Below, piece after piece: positions 24,936-33,445 of a stretch of DNA of 64,000 nucleotides (its first letter is position 1; each line of letters begins with the position of its first letter). The stretch lies in assembly GCF_002564105.1 (NCBI RefSeq), contig NZ_PDBX01000001.1, forward strand, positions 3,844,001-3,908,000, written 5' to 3'. Source of the DNA: Collimonas sp. PA-H2 (GTDB lineage: Bacteria > Pseudomonadota > Gammaproteobacteria > Burkholderiales > Burkholderiaceae_D). The notes under the pieces are model-generated. The model saw nothing but the letters and a program-made list of their open reading frames with translations. It made no database searches and was not told where the DNA came from. The position numbers and the translations under genes are program-made.

Positions 24936-25697
24936 TCAGACAGTAATCGACAGACAAGGATCGAACAACGGGTTTTCCTGCTTGCCCGCGCGCGCATAGC
25001 CGCGCGGATTGCAGACCACGCGCGTTGCGCCTATGCGATAGTCGAAGCTGTCGTGCAGATGGCCGTGCAGCCAGAACGCTGGCTGCCATTGCAGGATGCG
25101 CTGCTCAAGATCCGAGACGAAGCAGGCATTCAGCGGTGAACCGGCAAATCTCGGATGCACGCTTTGCGCGCTCGGCGCGTGATGGCTGATGACCACGGTC
25201 GGCCCCTCGTGCGGCTGCGCAAATTGCTGCTCCAGCCAGGCCACGCTGTCATCAAACATTTGTTGCGAGTGCGCCGGTGTAAAGAGCTGAGCAGAGTCGG
25301 ATGTTATCCGTATCCGCGAAAAATCCCTGACCAGTTCCACTGCCTGTTGCAGGCCGAGATGGCGTTGTTCTTCATTGCTGAAGAACCTGAAATCGGTCCA
25401 TAAGGTACAACCCAGGAAGCGTATGCCGTCCAGAGTGATGCTTTGCTTATGCAGCACATGCACATTGCTGCCTTCGGCCGCAGCGCGCAATTCGGCGACG
25501 GCGCCTTCCAGATCGCGCCCGTAGAACTCATGATTGCCCGCGACAAAAAGCGTAGGCACGGTGAATTGCCTGGCCCATTCGATGGCCTCCGCCGGCCGCC
25601 AGATGTCGCCGGCCAGCACCACCACGTCGGCGCCGGTGCGCGGCGGCGCCATGGGATGGACGGACAGGTGCAGATCTGAAAGCAATGAAATTTTCAT
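24936..25697 (-). CDS. Calcineurin-like metallophosphoesterase
   Basis: A 253-residue protein starting at MKISLLSDLHL (25697). All motifs of the fold are present in order: SDLHL, VVLAGDIW, VAGNHEFYG, VISHHAPS and LHGHLHDSFDY, which hold the two-metal centre. No signal peptide, so cytoplasmic. The class includes cyclic-nucleotide and other phosphodiesterases; the substrate cannot be told. Confidence 0.92.
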   Translation of the reverse strand: MKISLLSDLHLSVHPMAPPRTGADVVVLAGDIWRPAEAIEWARQFTVPTLFVAGNHEFYGRDLEGAVAELRAAAEGSNVHVLHKQSITLDGIRFLGCTLWTDFRFFSNEEQRHLGLQQAVELVRDFSRIRITSDSAQLFTPAHSQQMFDDSVAWLEQQFAQPHEGPTVVISHHAPSAQSVHPRFAGSPLNACFVSDLEQRILQWQPAFWLHGHLHDSFDYRIGATRVVCNPRGYARAGKQENPLFDPCLSITV

Positions 25698-25755
25698 GAG
25701 GTAGACGGCCAGCAAAAATTACAGTGCCTATTTCTTGCCGATGCCGCGGTAAATG

Positions 25756-26697
25756 CTATTTTTGCTGCCTGCACTCAAGGGGCAGATATTTGTCCTTGAT
25801 TTCCTGGCTCATGCAGCGCCATTTGATGTGGTTGGCGGCATCAAGCGACGGCACCAGATTCAGTATCTTGCCTTCAATTATTCCGCCGGCCATGACTACC
25901 GATACAACGCCGTTGCTCTTGTCTATATCGATTTCCTTTACCGATTTCGGTAAAGTCTCTACGAAACCTGCTTGCGCCAGATCTGAGGGAACCTGCTTGT
26001 GCTCGGAATAATAGCTGGCGACCGACCGCGTCGCTTTCTGTCCGATCTCCGCCGCCACGGCGACGCGGGCACGGGTTGTGTAGTCTTGATACGCCGGAAT
26101 CGCAATCGCGGCCAGAATGCCAACGACGGCGATGAAGATGCCGATCAGCAGGACAAACAAAAAGACGCCGCTGGTGCCGCCCTTGCCCGAGAGTTCGCCA
26201 AGCTGTCGCTCTACGCTATGTCTTGATGCCTTGATTTCTGCGATTTTTTTCTTGCAATGCGCGTAGTACAAGGCGTTGGCGAAAATAGCCGGGATCAGCC
26301 TGCAGGCCAAGGCCAGCAGGACGAAGCCTATGCCAAGCACAGCACCGCCGGACTTGCCGGTTGCGGCGCCGGTCATGAGCAAAAAGATAGTGACGAAGTA
26401 GGGGGTGGCAAGAAAGATGAGAGCGTTGCGCCACATCTTCCGATACAAGAACCAGTAGAAGGGCACGAACAGCGCAGGCCAATGCCATGACGGGCCGCTT
26501 TTCCCCGCATCGTCGAAGGCGGCAAATTTAGACAAATAATAGTCCTGATTCTTGGGGCCGATTTGTGCCTCGTAGTATTCCTGCATCTCAGCGCCTGTGG
26601 CTGGAGCGGCTTGCACGAATGCTGACACAGCGGTCCCGCAACTGGAACAGAATTTAGCGGTCACCTCGTTGGCGGATGCGCATTGTGGACAGAACAT
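25756..26697 (-). CDS. Zinc-ribbon / membrane (DUF2628-like) / pilin-like fusion protein
   Basis: A 313-residue protein in three parts. Residues 1-25 form a zinc ribbon (MFCPQCASANEVTAKFCSSCG, two Cys-x2-Cys pairs). A membrane part (about residues 60-160) has FYWFLYRKMWRNALIFL and further helices typical of DUF2628. After about residue 175 comes a helix and a segment that reads like a type IV pilin start without its leader (GILAAIAIPAYQDYTTRARV), then a pilin-like globular region with KSVKEIDIDKSNGVVSVVMA and two late Cys. The pilin-like part is internal, so prepilin peptidase processing is unlikely. Function unknown. Confidence 0.82.
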   Translation of the reverse strand: MFCPQCASANEVTAKFCSSCGTAVSAFVQAAPATGAEMQEYYEAQIGPKNQDYYLSKFAAFDDAGKSGPSWHWPALFVPFYWFLYRKMWRNALIFLATPYFVTIFLLMTGAATGKSGGAVLGIGFVLLALACRLIPAIFANALYYAHCKKKIAEIKASRHSVERQLGELSGKGGTSGVFLFVLLIGIFIAVVGILAAIAIPAYQDYTTRARVAVAAEIGQKATRSVASYYSEHKQVPSDLAQAGFVETLPKSVKEIDIDKSNGVVSVVMAGGIIEGKILNLVPSLDAANHIKWRCMSQEIKDKYLPLECRQQK

Positions 26698-26861
26698 TCA
26701 CTTCTCCCTGAATTTTTTTGATGCTGATATAAAGCCTTTAACTGGCTTTTTTTTTCTTCCTTGCTATGCCGCGTTGCTACCGCAAGCCATCGGCTGCGAG
26801 GCCCAGCATATCGATAATGTTGAAATTAAACAACATTAATTAAGCAAAACCAAAGTGCGAT

Positions 26862-27788
26862 TTACTTTGTTTTTCGCAATGTCGTCTTTAGTGTGTCGGA
26901 CAACACTAGGCAGTACCGACGCAAGACGTCGGCAAATGCATCCGCCAGCATCGATGAAGGCCGGTGCTCGGGTCGCACCAGGCTGACATGGAAGGGCAGG
27001 GATAGCGAGAAGCGGCGCAAGTGCAGGCCGTTGCCGGTTTCATCCATGGCGGTCAGGGGATTGACGATGGCGATGCCCAGGCCTTGCCGCACCATGGCGC
27101 ATACCGACGCCGCGCTCGCGGTTTCAATCGCCATCAGGCGCTCGACGCCATGTTGTTCGAAAATGTCATCCAGCTGCTGCCGATAGGTGTCGAACACCGA
27201 CAGGTTGATGAAGCGCTGTCCCGAGAAATCCCTGGGTGTCAGCTTTTGCCTGGCTAGCAGCGGATGGCCGTCCGGCAGCACGCATACCATGTCGCCCGAA
27301 AACAAAAGCGATTGCCTGGTGGCGGCCGGCGCGGCGAGCGTTTCCGTGATGCCGATATCGTGGCGCTGCGCGCTCAGCCACTCTTCCAGCAAAGGCGATT
27401 CCTGTGGGGTGATGCTCAGGCCCACGGTCGGGTAGTCGTCGAGGAAGCGGCGGCATGCCGCCGGCAGCAGCGTCTGGGCAAAGGTCGGCAGGCAGATCAC
27501 GGACAGCTGACCGTGTTCGAACTGCCGTATCGAGCCTGCCATGCTGACGATGCGCTCCAGTCCCACATAGGAGCGCCGCACTTCTTCATACAGCGCCAGG
27601 GCGTGCGTGGTCGCCTGCAGGCGGCCGCGTACGCGCTCGAACAGTTTCATCCGCACCAGCGATTCGAAACGCGCCAGCTCCCTGCTCACCGTCGGCTGCG
27701 AGGTGCGCAGCAATGCGGCGGCGCCGGTGACGCTGCCGGCCGTCATGACGGCGCGGAATACTTCGATGTGTCTGAGCGATATGGACAT
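26862..27788 (-). CDS. lysR: LysR, activator of lysA
   Basis: A 308-residue LysR-family regulator starting at MSISLRHIEVF. It follows E. coli LysR closely in the parts I can recall: LRHIEVFRAVMTAGS, TSQPTVSRELARFE, QESPLLEEWLSAQRHD and SAASVCAMVRQGLGI. It is divergent from lysA with about 125 bases between, exactly the E. coli arrangement in which LysR activates lysA when diaminopimelate is plentiful and lysine is short. Confidence 0.93.
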   Translation of the reverse strand: MSISLRHIEVFRAVMTAGSVTGAAALLRTSQPTVSRELARFESLVRMKLFERVRGRLQATTHALALYEEVRRSYVGLERIVSMAGSIRQFEHGQLSVICLPTFAQTLLPAACRRFLDDYPTVGLSITPQESPLLEEWLSAQRHDIGITETLAAPAATRQSLLFSGDMVCVLPDGHPLLARQKLTPRDFSGQRFINLSVFDTYRQQLDDIFEQHGVERLMAIETASAASVCAMVRQGLGIAIVNPLTAMDETGNGLHLRRFSLSLPFHVSLVRPEHRPSSMLADAFADVLRRYCLVLSDTLKTTLRKTK

Positions 27789-27914
27789 TTTTGCTGCCTT
27801 CGAATATTCCATCCTATATCGCTTATGAATGGATATGCAAATAATTGATATTTTATTGAATAATGTTTTTGGGAGATGATTGTTCCATATTCCTACCTGA
27901 TTTGGAGAATTTGC

Positions 27915-29153
27915 ATGAACACGGCCTTGCTTGATACGTTTCCCGAACTAGCCCGGCACTACGGTACGCCGCTCTGGATCTACGATGCCGACACCATCGT
28001 CGAGCGGATAGGGCAGCTTAAAGCCTTCGACGTCATTCGCTTCGCGCAGAAAGCTTGTTCGAATATCCACATTCTGAAACTGATGCGTGAGCAGGGCGTG
28101 ATGGTCGATGCGGTGTCATTGGGCGAGATTGAGCGCGCCTTGCTGGCAGGTTATAGCCCCCAGGGATCGCCGGCCGGGCTGGTGTTCACCGCCGACCTGC
28201 TGGATCCCGCGACCCTGGCGCGGGTAACGCAGGCCGATATCGAGGTCAATGCCGGTTCGATCGACATGCTGGAACAGATAGGCAAAGTCAAGCCAGGCCA
28301 TCGTGTCTGGCTGCGAATCAATCCGGGCTTTGGCCACGGCCATAGCGCCAAGACCAACACCGGCGGCGAAAACAGCAAGCATGGCATCTGGCACACCGAC
28401 CTGGAGCGCGCCTTGCAGGTGATCCGGCAATACGGTCTGCAACTCGTCGGCTTGCACATGCACATCGGCTCCGGCGTCGATTACAACCATCTGAAACAGG
28501 TATGCGGCGCCATGGTCGACACCGTCAAGCGGCTGGGCTGCGAGCTCGAGGCCATCTCGGCTGGAGGTGGCCTGTCCATTCCGTACAAGGAAGGCGAGCA
28601 AGCTATCGACGCCGCGCATTATTTCTCGATATGGGACGCCGCGCGCAAGGAAATCGAAGCGCATCTGGGGCATGCAGTCCGGCTGGAAATCGAGCCAGGC
28701 CGCTTCCTGGTCGCGGAAGCCGGCGCGCTGCTGTCTGAAGTGCGCGCGGTCAAGGATAGCGGCAACAATCATTTCGTACTGGCCGATGCCGGCTTTAACG
28801 ATTTGATGCGGCCTGCCATGTACGGCAGCTACCATGCCATCTCGGTGCTGCATCGGTCCACCGACGCGGACTCGCTGGCGCAGCGGCCGACGGTAGTCGC
28901 CGGTCCGCTGTGCGAATCCGGCGACGTGTTTACCCAGCATGACGGCGGCATCGTGGCGCCGCGCCCGCTGCCGCAAGCGCAGGTGGGCGACTATCTGGTG
29001 TTTCACGACACTGGCGCCTACGGCGCTTCCATGTCGTCCAACTACAATAGCCGGCCGTTGCTGGCGGAAGTATTGATAGAGCAGGGTACGCATCGGCTGA
29101 TCAGGCGCCGCCAGACGGTGGCTGAGCTGATAGCGCTGGAGACTGAGGTATAA
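27915..29153 (+). CDS. lysA: Diaminopimelate decarboxylase
   Basis: A 412-residue PLP enzyme making lysine from meso-diaminopimelate. The start at 27915 follows GGAG at proper distance. The PLP Lys is in VIRFAQKACSNIHILKLM; LHMHIGSGVDY, AISAGGGLS, LEIEPGRFLV, GPLCESGDVF and HDTGAYGASMSSNYNSRP are the other active-site motifs. It is of the enteric type and shares long identical stretches with E. coli LysA as I recall it. Controlled by the divergent lysR. Confidence 0.96.
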   Translation: MNTALLDTFPELARHYGTPLWIYDADTIVERIGQLKAFDVIRFAQKACSNIHILKLMREQGVMVDAVSLGEIERALLAGYSPQGSPAGLVFTADLLDPATLARVTQADIEVNAGSIDMLEQIGKVKPGHRVWLRINPGFGHGHSAKTNTGGENSKHGIWHTDLERALQVIRQYGLQLVGLHMHIGSGVDYNHLKQVCGAMVDTVKRLGCELEAISAGGGLSIPYKEGEQAIDAAHYFSIWDAARKEIEAHLGHAVRLEIEPGRFLVAEAGALLSEVRAVKDSGNNHFVLADAGFNDLMRPAMYGSYHAISVLHRSTDADSLAQRPTVVAGPLCESGDVFTQHDGGIVAPRPLPQAQVGDYLVFHDTGAYGASMSSNYNSRPLLAEVLIEQGTHRLIRRRQTVAELIALETEV

Positions 29154-29187
29154 CAGCGCCCAGGAAGATAGCGGCGAGTATCGTTCC

Positions 29188-29229
29188 ATAAAAAAGCGGC
29201 ATCCGGGAAATCCTGGATGCCGCTTTTGC
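29188..29229. terminator. Bidirectional terminator
   Basis: AAAAGCGGCATCC and GGATGCCGCTTTT form a 13-base-pair stem, with A-run before and T-run at the end. It serves lysA and the converging ammonium transporter gene. Confidence 0.88.
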
Positions 29230-29246
29230 GTTAGAAAAGATGAAAC

Positions 29247-30485
29247 TCAGGCGTGCAGGTAAGCATCCTCGCCGTGCAGGTCTTCATCCATCCGGTCCTG
29301 CGTTGCGGCGTCGACCTTGACCGGCGTGAACAGGTTGATCAGCCACAGCATGCCGTAAGTGAAGGCAAAGGCCCAGATGCCGGAAACGATCACCGCGCCG
29401 CACTGGGCCAGGAAGAACGACGTATTCCCCAGCAACAAGCCGTCAGCGCCATTGGCGTTCCAGGCTTTGGAAGCAAACACGCCAAGCAGGATGGTGCCGG
29501 CCATGCCGCCGACGCCGTGCACGCCCCAGACATCGAGCGCATCGTCCCAGCCCAGCCGGTTCTTGAGCGCCACCGCGTAGAAGCAGATCAGGCCGGCGCA
29601 GATGCCGATGATGGCAGCGGTGCCGAGCGAGACGTAGCCGGCGGCCGGGGTAATCGTCGCCAGCCCGGCGACGCCGCCGGTCAGCAAGCCGATGAATTTC
29701 GGCTTCTTGTGATAGAACCATTCGATGAACAGCCAGGTGATGGCGCCGAACGAGGCGGCGACGTCGGTATTCAGGAAGGCCGAAGCGGTGACGGCGTCTA
29801 CCCGGAATTCCGAACCGGCATTGAAGCCGTACCAGCCGAACCACAGCAAGCCGGAACCGAGCGCGATCAGCGGCACATTGTGCGGCTTCAGCTCGACCTT
29901 CTGGCGGCGGCCGACATACAGCACCGAAGCCAAGGCGGCGAAGCCGGCGGTGTTATGCACCACGATGCCGCCGGCGTAGTCGAGCACGCCCCATTTTGCA
30001 AACAGGCCGTCGGGACTCCACACCATGTGCACGAACGGGAAGTAGACAAACACCAGCCAGCCGGTCAGGAACAGGAAGTAGGCCTTGAAGGTGACGCGGT
30101 TGGCGAAGGCGCCGGTGATCAGCGCCGGCGTGATGATCGCAAACATCATCTGGTAGGCGACGTGCACGATCAGCGGTATGCCGGCGTCGTTGCCGGTGTA
30201 CATGCTGGACAATGTGATGCCATGCAGGAAGGCGTAGTAGGTCGGGTCGCCGATGATGCCGTGCCAGGACGGGCCGAAGCACATCGAATAGCCGAAGGCG
30301 AACCACAGCACGGTAGTCCAGCCGAGCGAGATGAAGCTTTGCATCATGATCGCCAGCACGTTCTTGCGTCCGACCAGGCCACCGTAGAAGAATGCCAGTC
30401 CGGGCGTCATCAGCATCACCAGGCTGGAGCAGAGCAGCATGAATGCCGTATTGCCGATATTGATCGGCATGATTGTAGGTGTCAT
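29247..30485 (-). CDS. amt: Ammonium transporter (Amt/Rh family)
   Basis: A 412-residue integral membrane protein with about eleven helices. Family motifs are clear: TAFMLLCSSLVMLMTPGLAF, FFYGGLVGRKNVL, DYAGGIVVHNTAGFAAL (with the pore-region His) and DVWGVHGVGGMAGTILLGVF. The start MTPTIMPIN gives an outside N-terminus without a separate signal peptide. No glnK gene lies next to it in the window, unlike in many bacteria. A nitrogen-dependent promoter is expected upstream, but I did not find a sigma-54 box. Confidence 0.94.
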   Translation of the reverse strand: MTPTIMPINIGNTAFMLLCSSLVMLMTPGLAFFYGGLVGRKNVLAIMMQSFISLGWTTVLWFAFGYSMCFGPSWHGIIGDPTYYAFLHGITLSSMYTGNDAGIPLIVHVAYQMMFAIITPALITGAFANRVTFKAYFLFLTGWLVFVYFPFVHMVWSPDGLFAKWGVLDYAGGIVVHNTAGFAALASVLYVGRRQKVELKPHNVPLIALGSGLLWFGWYGFNAGSEFRVDAVTASAFLNTDVAASFGAITWLFIEWFYHKKPKFIGLLTGGVAGLATITPAAGYVSLGTAAIIGICAGLICFYAVALKNRLGWDDALDVWGVHGVGGMAGTILLGVFASKAWNANGADGLLLGNTSFFLAQCGAVIVSGIWAFAFTYGMLWLINLFTPVKVDAATQDRMDEDLHGEDAYLHA

Positions 30486-31038
30486 GGATAAGTTCTTTTA
30501 ATTGTCTTGTTTAAGCTAACTGAGCGGGAAGGGGATGCATCCGGCAGCAGGCCGCTGGCCGTCGCCGAAGCTCTCCGCGTCCCGGCCGGCATGCTGCGGC
30601 CGATCCGGGAGAGGTGAATGCTATACATAAGCAGCTGCTTATATAAGACGACAAAAAATCCTCTGATCCGGTATCTCAGGTATTGAATCCTGGATCCCTC
30701 TCGCACGTCCGCCAACCTGGCGCCAAGGCCCGTCCTTGCTGGCTTGCGAGGCATTGTCTGATTGCCATCCGAAATTTTCCGCAGCGCGGGACATGCGGTA
30801 GCGATACCAGTTTTCGCTGCTTGTCGCATCAATGCAACGGCAGTGCCGCCATTGACCGTATCGCCATCATGACAAAACGGTCACACAAGCTTCATACGCC
30901 TGAAATATTTTCACGTGATACTGCGTCCATCCAAAAAATGCACTGGCGGTAAAGCATGGTTGAAATCACGAACCTGTCGACGATCCAGGGCACTAGATCC
31001 CCTTCCCAGCGCCACCCACTCCAGGAAAGAACAGGACC
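30486..31038. other. Long divergent intergenic region
   Basis: About 550 bases between the ammonium transporter and phospholipase C genes, both read outward. Open frames here (for example 30482-30832 minus) lack ribosome sites and family features. It should hold both promoters; no operator or RNA gene is evident. Confidence 0.45.
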
Positions 31039-33234
31039 ATGATTCCAAAGAACCGCCGCCATTTCTTGCGCACCGCAGGCGCCACCGTCGCCGCCACCGC
31101 TTATTCCATGAGCGCCAATGCCGCTTTCCCGGAAGCCATCCGCAAGGCGCTGGCGATCCCCGCCAACAACAAGACCGGCACCATCCGCGACGTCGAACAC
31201 GTGGTGATCCTGATGCAGGAAAACCGCTCGTTCGACCACTACTTCGGCACGCTGCACGGCGTACGCGGTTTCGCCGACCGTTTCCCGATTCCGCTGGCCG
31301 GCAACCGCAACGTCATGCAGCAGACTTACATCAACAGCAGCAAGCAGTCGCGCGTGATCCTGCCTTACCATCTGGACAGCAGGATCGGCAACGCCCAGCG
31401 CGTCAACGGCACCCCGCATACCTATGACAATGCGCAGGAAGCCTGGGACCTGGGGCGGATGAACAGCTGGCCGACCTACAAGCAGACGCAGTCGATGGGT
31501 TACTACACCGCGGTGGAACTGGATTTCCAGTTTGCGCTGGCGAACGCTTTCACGGTATGCGACGCTTATCATTGCTCCTTCCACGGCGGCACCAATACCA
31601 ACCGCCTGTACCACTGGACCGGCAGCAACAATCCGGCAGGCGACAAGGGCGGCCCGGCCATCGACAACTCGCAAGACCATCTGGAAGTCTCCACTTCGCC
31701 GACCAGCTACAGCTGGAAGACCTACCCGGAGCGCCTGCAAAAACAGGGCGTGTCGTGGAAGGTTTACCAAAACATGCCGGACAACTTCACCGACAATCCC
31801 CTGGCCGGCTTCGTCGCCTATCGCCAGTCGAATGAACTGCGCGGCAACGTCGCCGGCGGCGACAATGGCGGCGCCCCTTACCCCGCCTGGCAAGCCAGCG
31901 ACGACGCCGCCAATCCCTTGTTCAAGGGCGTCGGCAACACCATGCCGGACGGCGGCTTCCTGGCTGCGCTGAAGGAAGACATCGGCGCCGGCGCCTTGCC
32001 GCAGGTTTCCTGGATCGTGGCGCCTGCCACCTACAGCGAACACCCGGGCCCGTCCAGCCCGGTGCAGGGCGCCTGGTATGTGCAGGAAGTGCTGAACGCG
32101 CTGACTGCCAATCCGGCGGTGTGGAGCAAGACCGTATTACTGATCAATTTCGACGAGAACGACGGCTTTTTCGACCACGTGCCGCCGCCTTGCGCGCCAG
32201 GCTACCAGGATGGCGAGCTGGCCGGTTATTCGAGCATCTCGACCGAAGGCGAATATTTTTCCAGCAAGGCTTCAGTTACTTATGAAAAGCATCCCTACGG
32301 TCCCGGTCCGCGGGTGCCGATGTATGTGGTGTCGCCATGGAGCCGCGGCGGCTGGGTTAACTCGCAAGTGTTCGACCACACCTCGATCCTGCGCTTCCTC
32401 GAAGCGCGCTTCCACGTCAGGGAAGAAAACATCAGCCCTTACCGCAAAGCGGTCTGCGGCGATCTGCTGACAGCCTTCAACTTCGTCAATCCGAACGACG
32501 AAGTGCTGCCGACGCTGCCGAAGCGCAGCCGCGCCGAAGCCGACGCGGTGCGCGCCCAGCAAGAGAAACTGCAGCAGGTTGCCTTGCCGTCCGAAGGCAG
32601 CCAAGTGTGGCCGATGCAGAGCGCCGGCATCCGGCCGTCGCGCGCCTTGCCCTATGAATTGCACGTTCACGCCCGCACCCATGTGCGGCGCGACGATATC
32701 GTGCTGACCTTCCGCAATAGCGGCAGGGCCGCCGCGGTATTCCACGTCTACGACCGCCTGCACCTGGACCGGGTGCCGCGCCGCTATGCGCTGGAAGCTG
32801 GCAAGGAGTGGCAAGACAGCTGGGATCTGAATGCCGACCGCGGCGCCTACGATTTGTGGGTGCTGGGACCGAACGGCTTCCACCGCGCCTTCCAGGGCAA
32901 TCTGTCGACGCTGGATGCGGACGATAGCGCAGTGCCGGAAGTCAAGCTGAGCTACGACGTTTTCAGCAAGCGGATCGGCGTGACGATGATGAACCGCGGC
33001 GAGAAATCCTGCGTCGTCACTGTCAAGCTCAACGCCTACCGCAAGGCGGGGCCGTGGACCTTCCACGTTCCGGCCGGCATGCAGCTGGACCAGCACTGGC
33101 CGGTCGGCAGCCAGGGCAACTGGTATGACCTGACGGCGACCGTGCCGCTCGGCGGCTTCAGCCGGCGCTTTGCCGGCCGCATGGAAACCGGCGCCCACAG
33201 CGTCAGCGACCCGGCGATGGCATTAACCAGCTAA
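31039..33234 (+). CDS. Tat-exported phosphocholine-specific phospholipase C
   Basis: A 731-residue enzyme of the bacterial phosphoesterase/phospholipase C family. A twin-arginine signal (NRRHFLRTAGATVAATAYS) leads the folded enzyme out through Tat. The catalytic domain has VVILMQENRSFDHYFGTLHG near residue 55, NFDENDGFFDHVPPP and GPGPRVPMYVVSPWSRGG; the C-terminal part (from about residue 530) carries two copies of a small beta domain (DUF756) usual in these enzymes. It hydrolyses phosphatidylcholine or sphingomyelin. In a soil bacterium it may serve phosphate supply or attack on eukaryotic membranes; the use is inferred. Confidence 0.94.
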   Translation: MIPKNRRHFLRTAGATVAATAYSMSANAAFPEAIRKALAIPANNKTGTIRDVEHVVILMQENRSFDHYFGTLHGVRGFADRFPIPLAGNRNVMQQTYINSSKQSRVILPYHLDSRIGNAQRVNGTPHTYDNAQEAWDLGRMNSWPTYKQTQSMGYYTAVELDFQFALANAFTVCDAYHCSFHGGTNTNRLYHWTGSNNPAGDKGGPAIDNSQDHLEVSTSPTSYSWKTYPERLQKQGVSWKVYQNMPDNFTDNPLAGFVAYRQSNELRGNVAGGDNGGAPYPAWQASDDAANPLFKGVGNTMPDGGFLAALKEDIGAGALPQVSWIVAPATYSEHPGPSSPVQGAWYVQEVLNALTANPAVWSKTVLLINFDENDGFFDHVPPPCAPGYQDGELAGYSSISTEGEYFSSKASVTYEKHPYGPGPRVPMYVVSPWSRGGWVNSQVFDHTSILRFLEARFHVREENISPYRKAVCGDLLTAFNFVNPNDEVLPTLPKRSRAEADAVRAQQEKLQQVALPSEGSQVWPMQSAGIRPSRALPYELHVHARTHVRRDDIVLTFRNSGRAAAVFHVYDRLHLDRVPRRYALEAGKEWQDSWDLNADRGAYDLWVLGPNGFHRAFQGNLSTLDADDSAVPEVKLSYDVFSKRIGVTMMNRGEKSCVVTVKLNAYRKAGPWTFHVPAGMQLDQHWPVGSQGNWYDLTATVPLGGFSRRFAGRMETGAHSVSDPAMALTS

Positions 33235-33299
33235 GGCCCCGTCAGGGAGTATCGCTGCGCCAGCGTCTAGAGCGGATGGCGGCAGCAAGCTGAACCAGG

Positions 33300-33331
33300 A
33301 AGGGCCTGTGCAATGCAGGCCCTTTTTTTAT
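33300..33331 (+). terminator. Rho-independent terminator of the phospholipase gene
   Basis: AAGGGCCTG and CAGGCCCTT form a nine-base-pair stem with a seven-base loop, followed by seven T. It shows that the phospholipase and YcaO genes are separate units and that the YcaO gene must start downstream of 33331. Confidence 0.88.
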
Positions 33332-33445
33332 CTTTTGTCATGCTGTTTTGATACTGTTTTCCATCTCGGCCATGCAGCGCAACTATCAAATTTGCCAGTT
33401 GTTGCATCAAAGTCGCGCTGCTACTCTGGTGCCGTCCCACACAAA

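Noticed and set aside
30482..30832. Minus-strand open frame of 116 codons upstream of the ammonium transporter gene
   Set aside because: No start signal and Arg/Ser-rich composition without a domain; likely untranslated leader.
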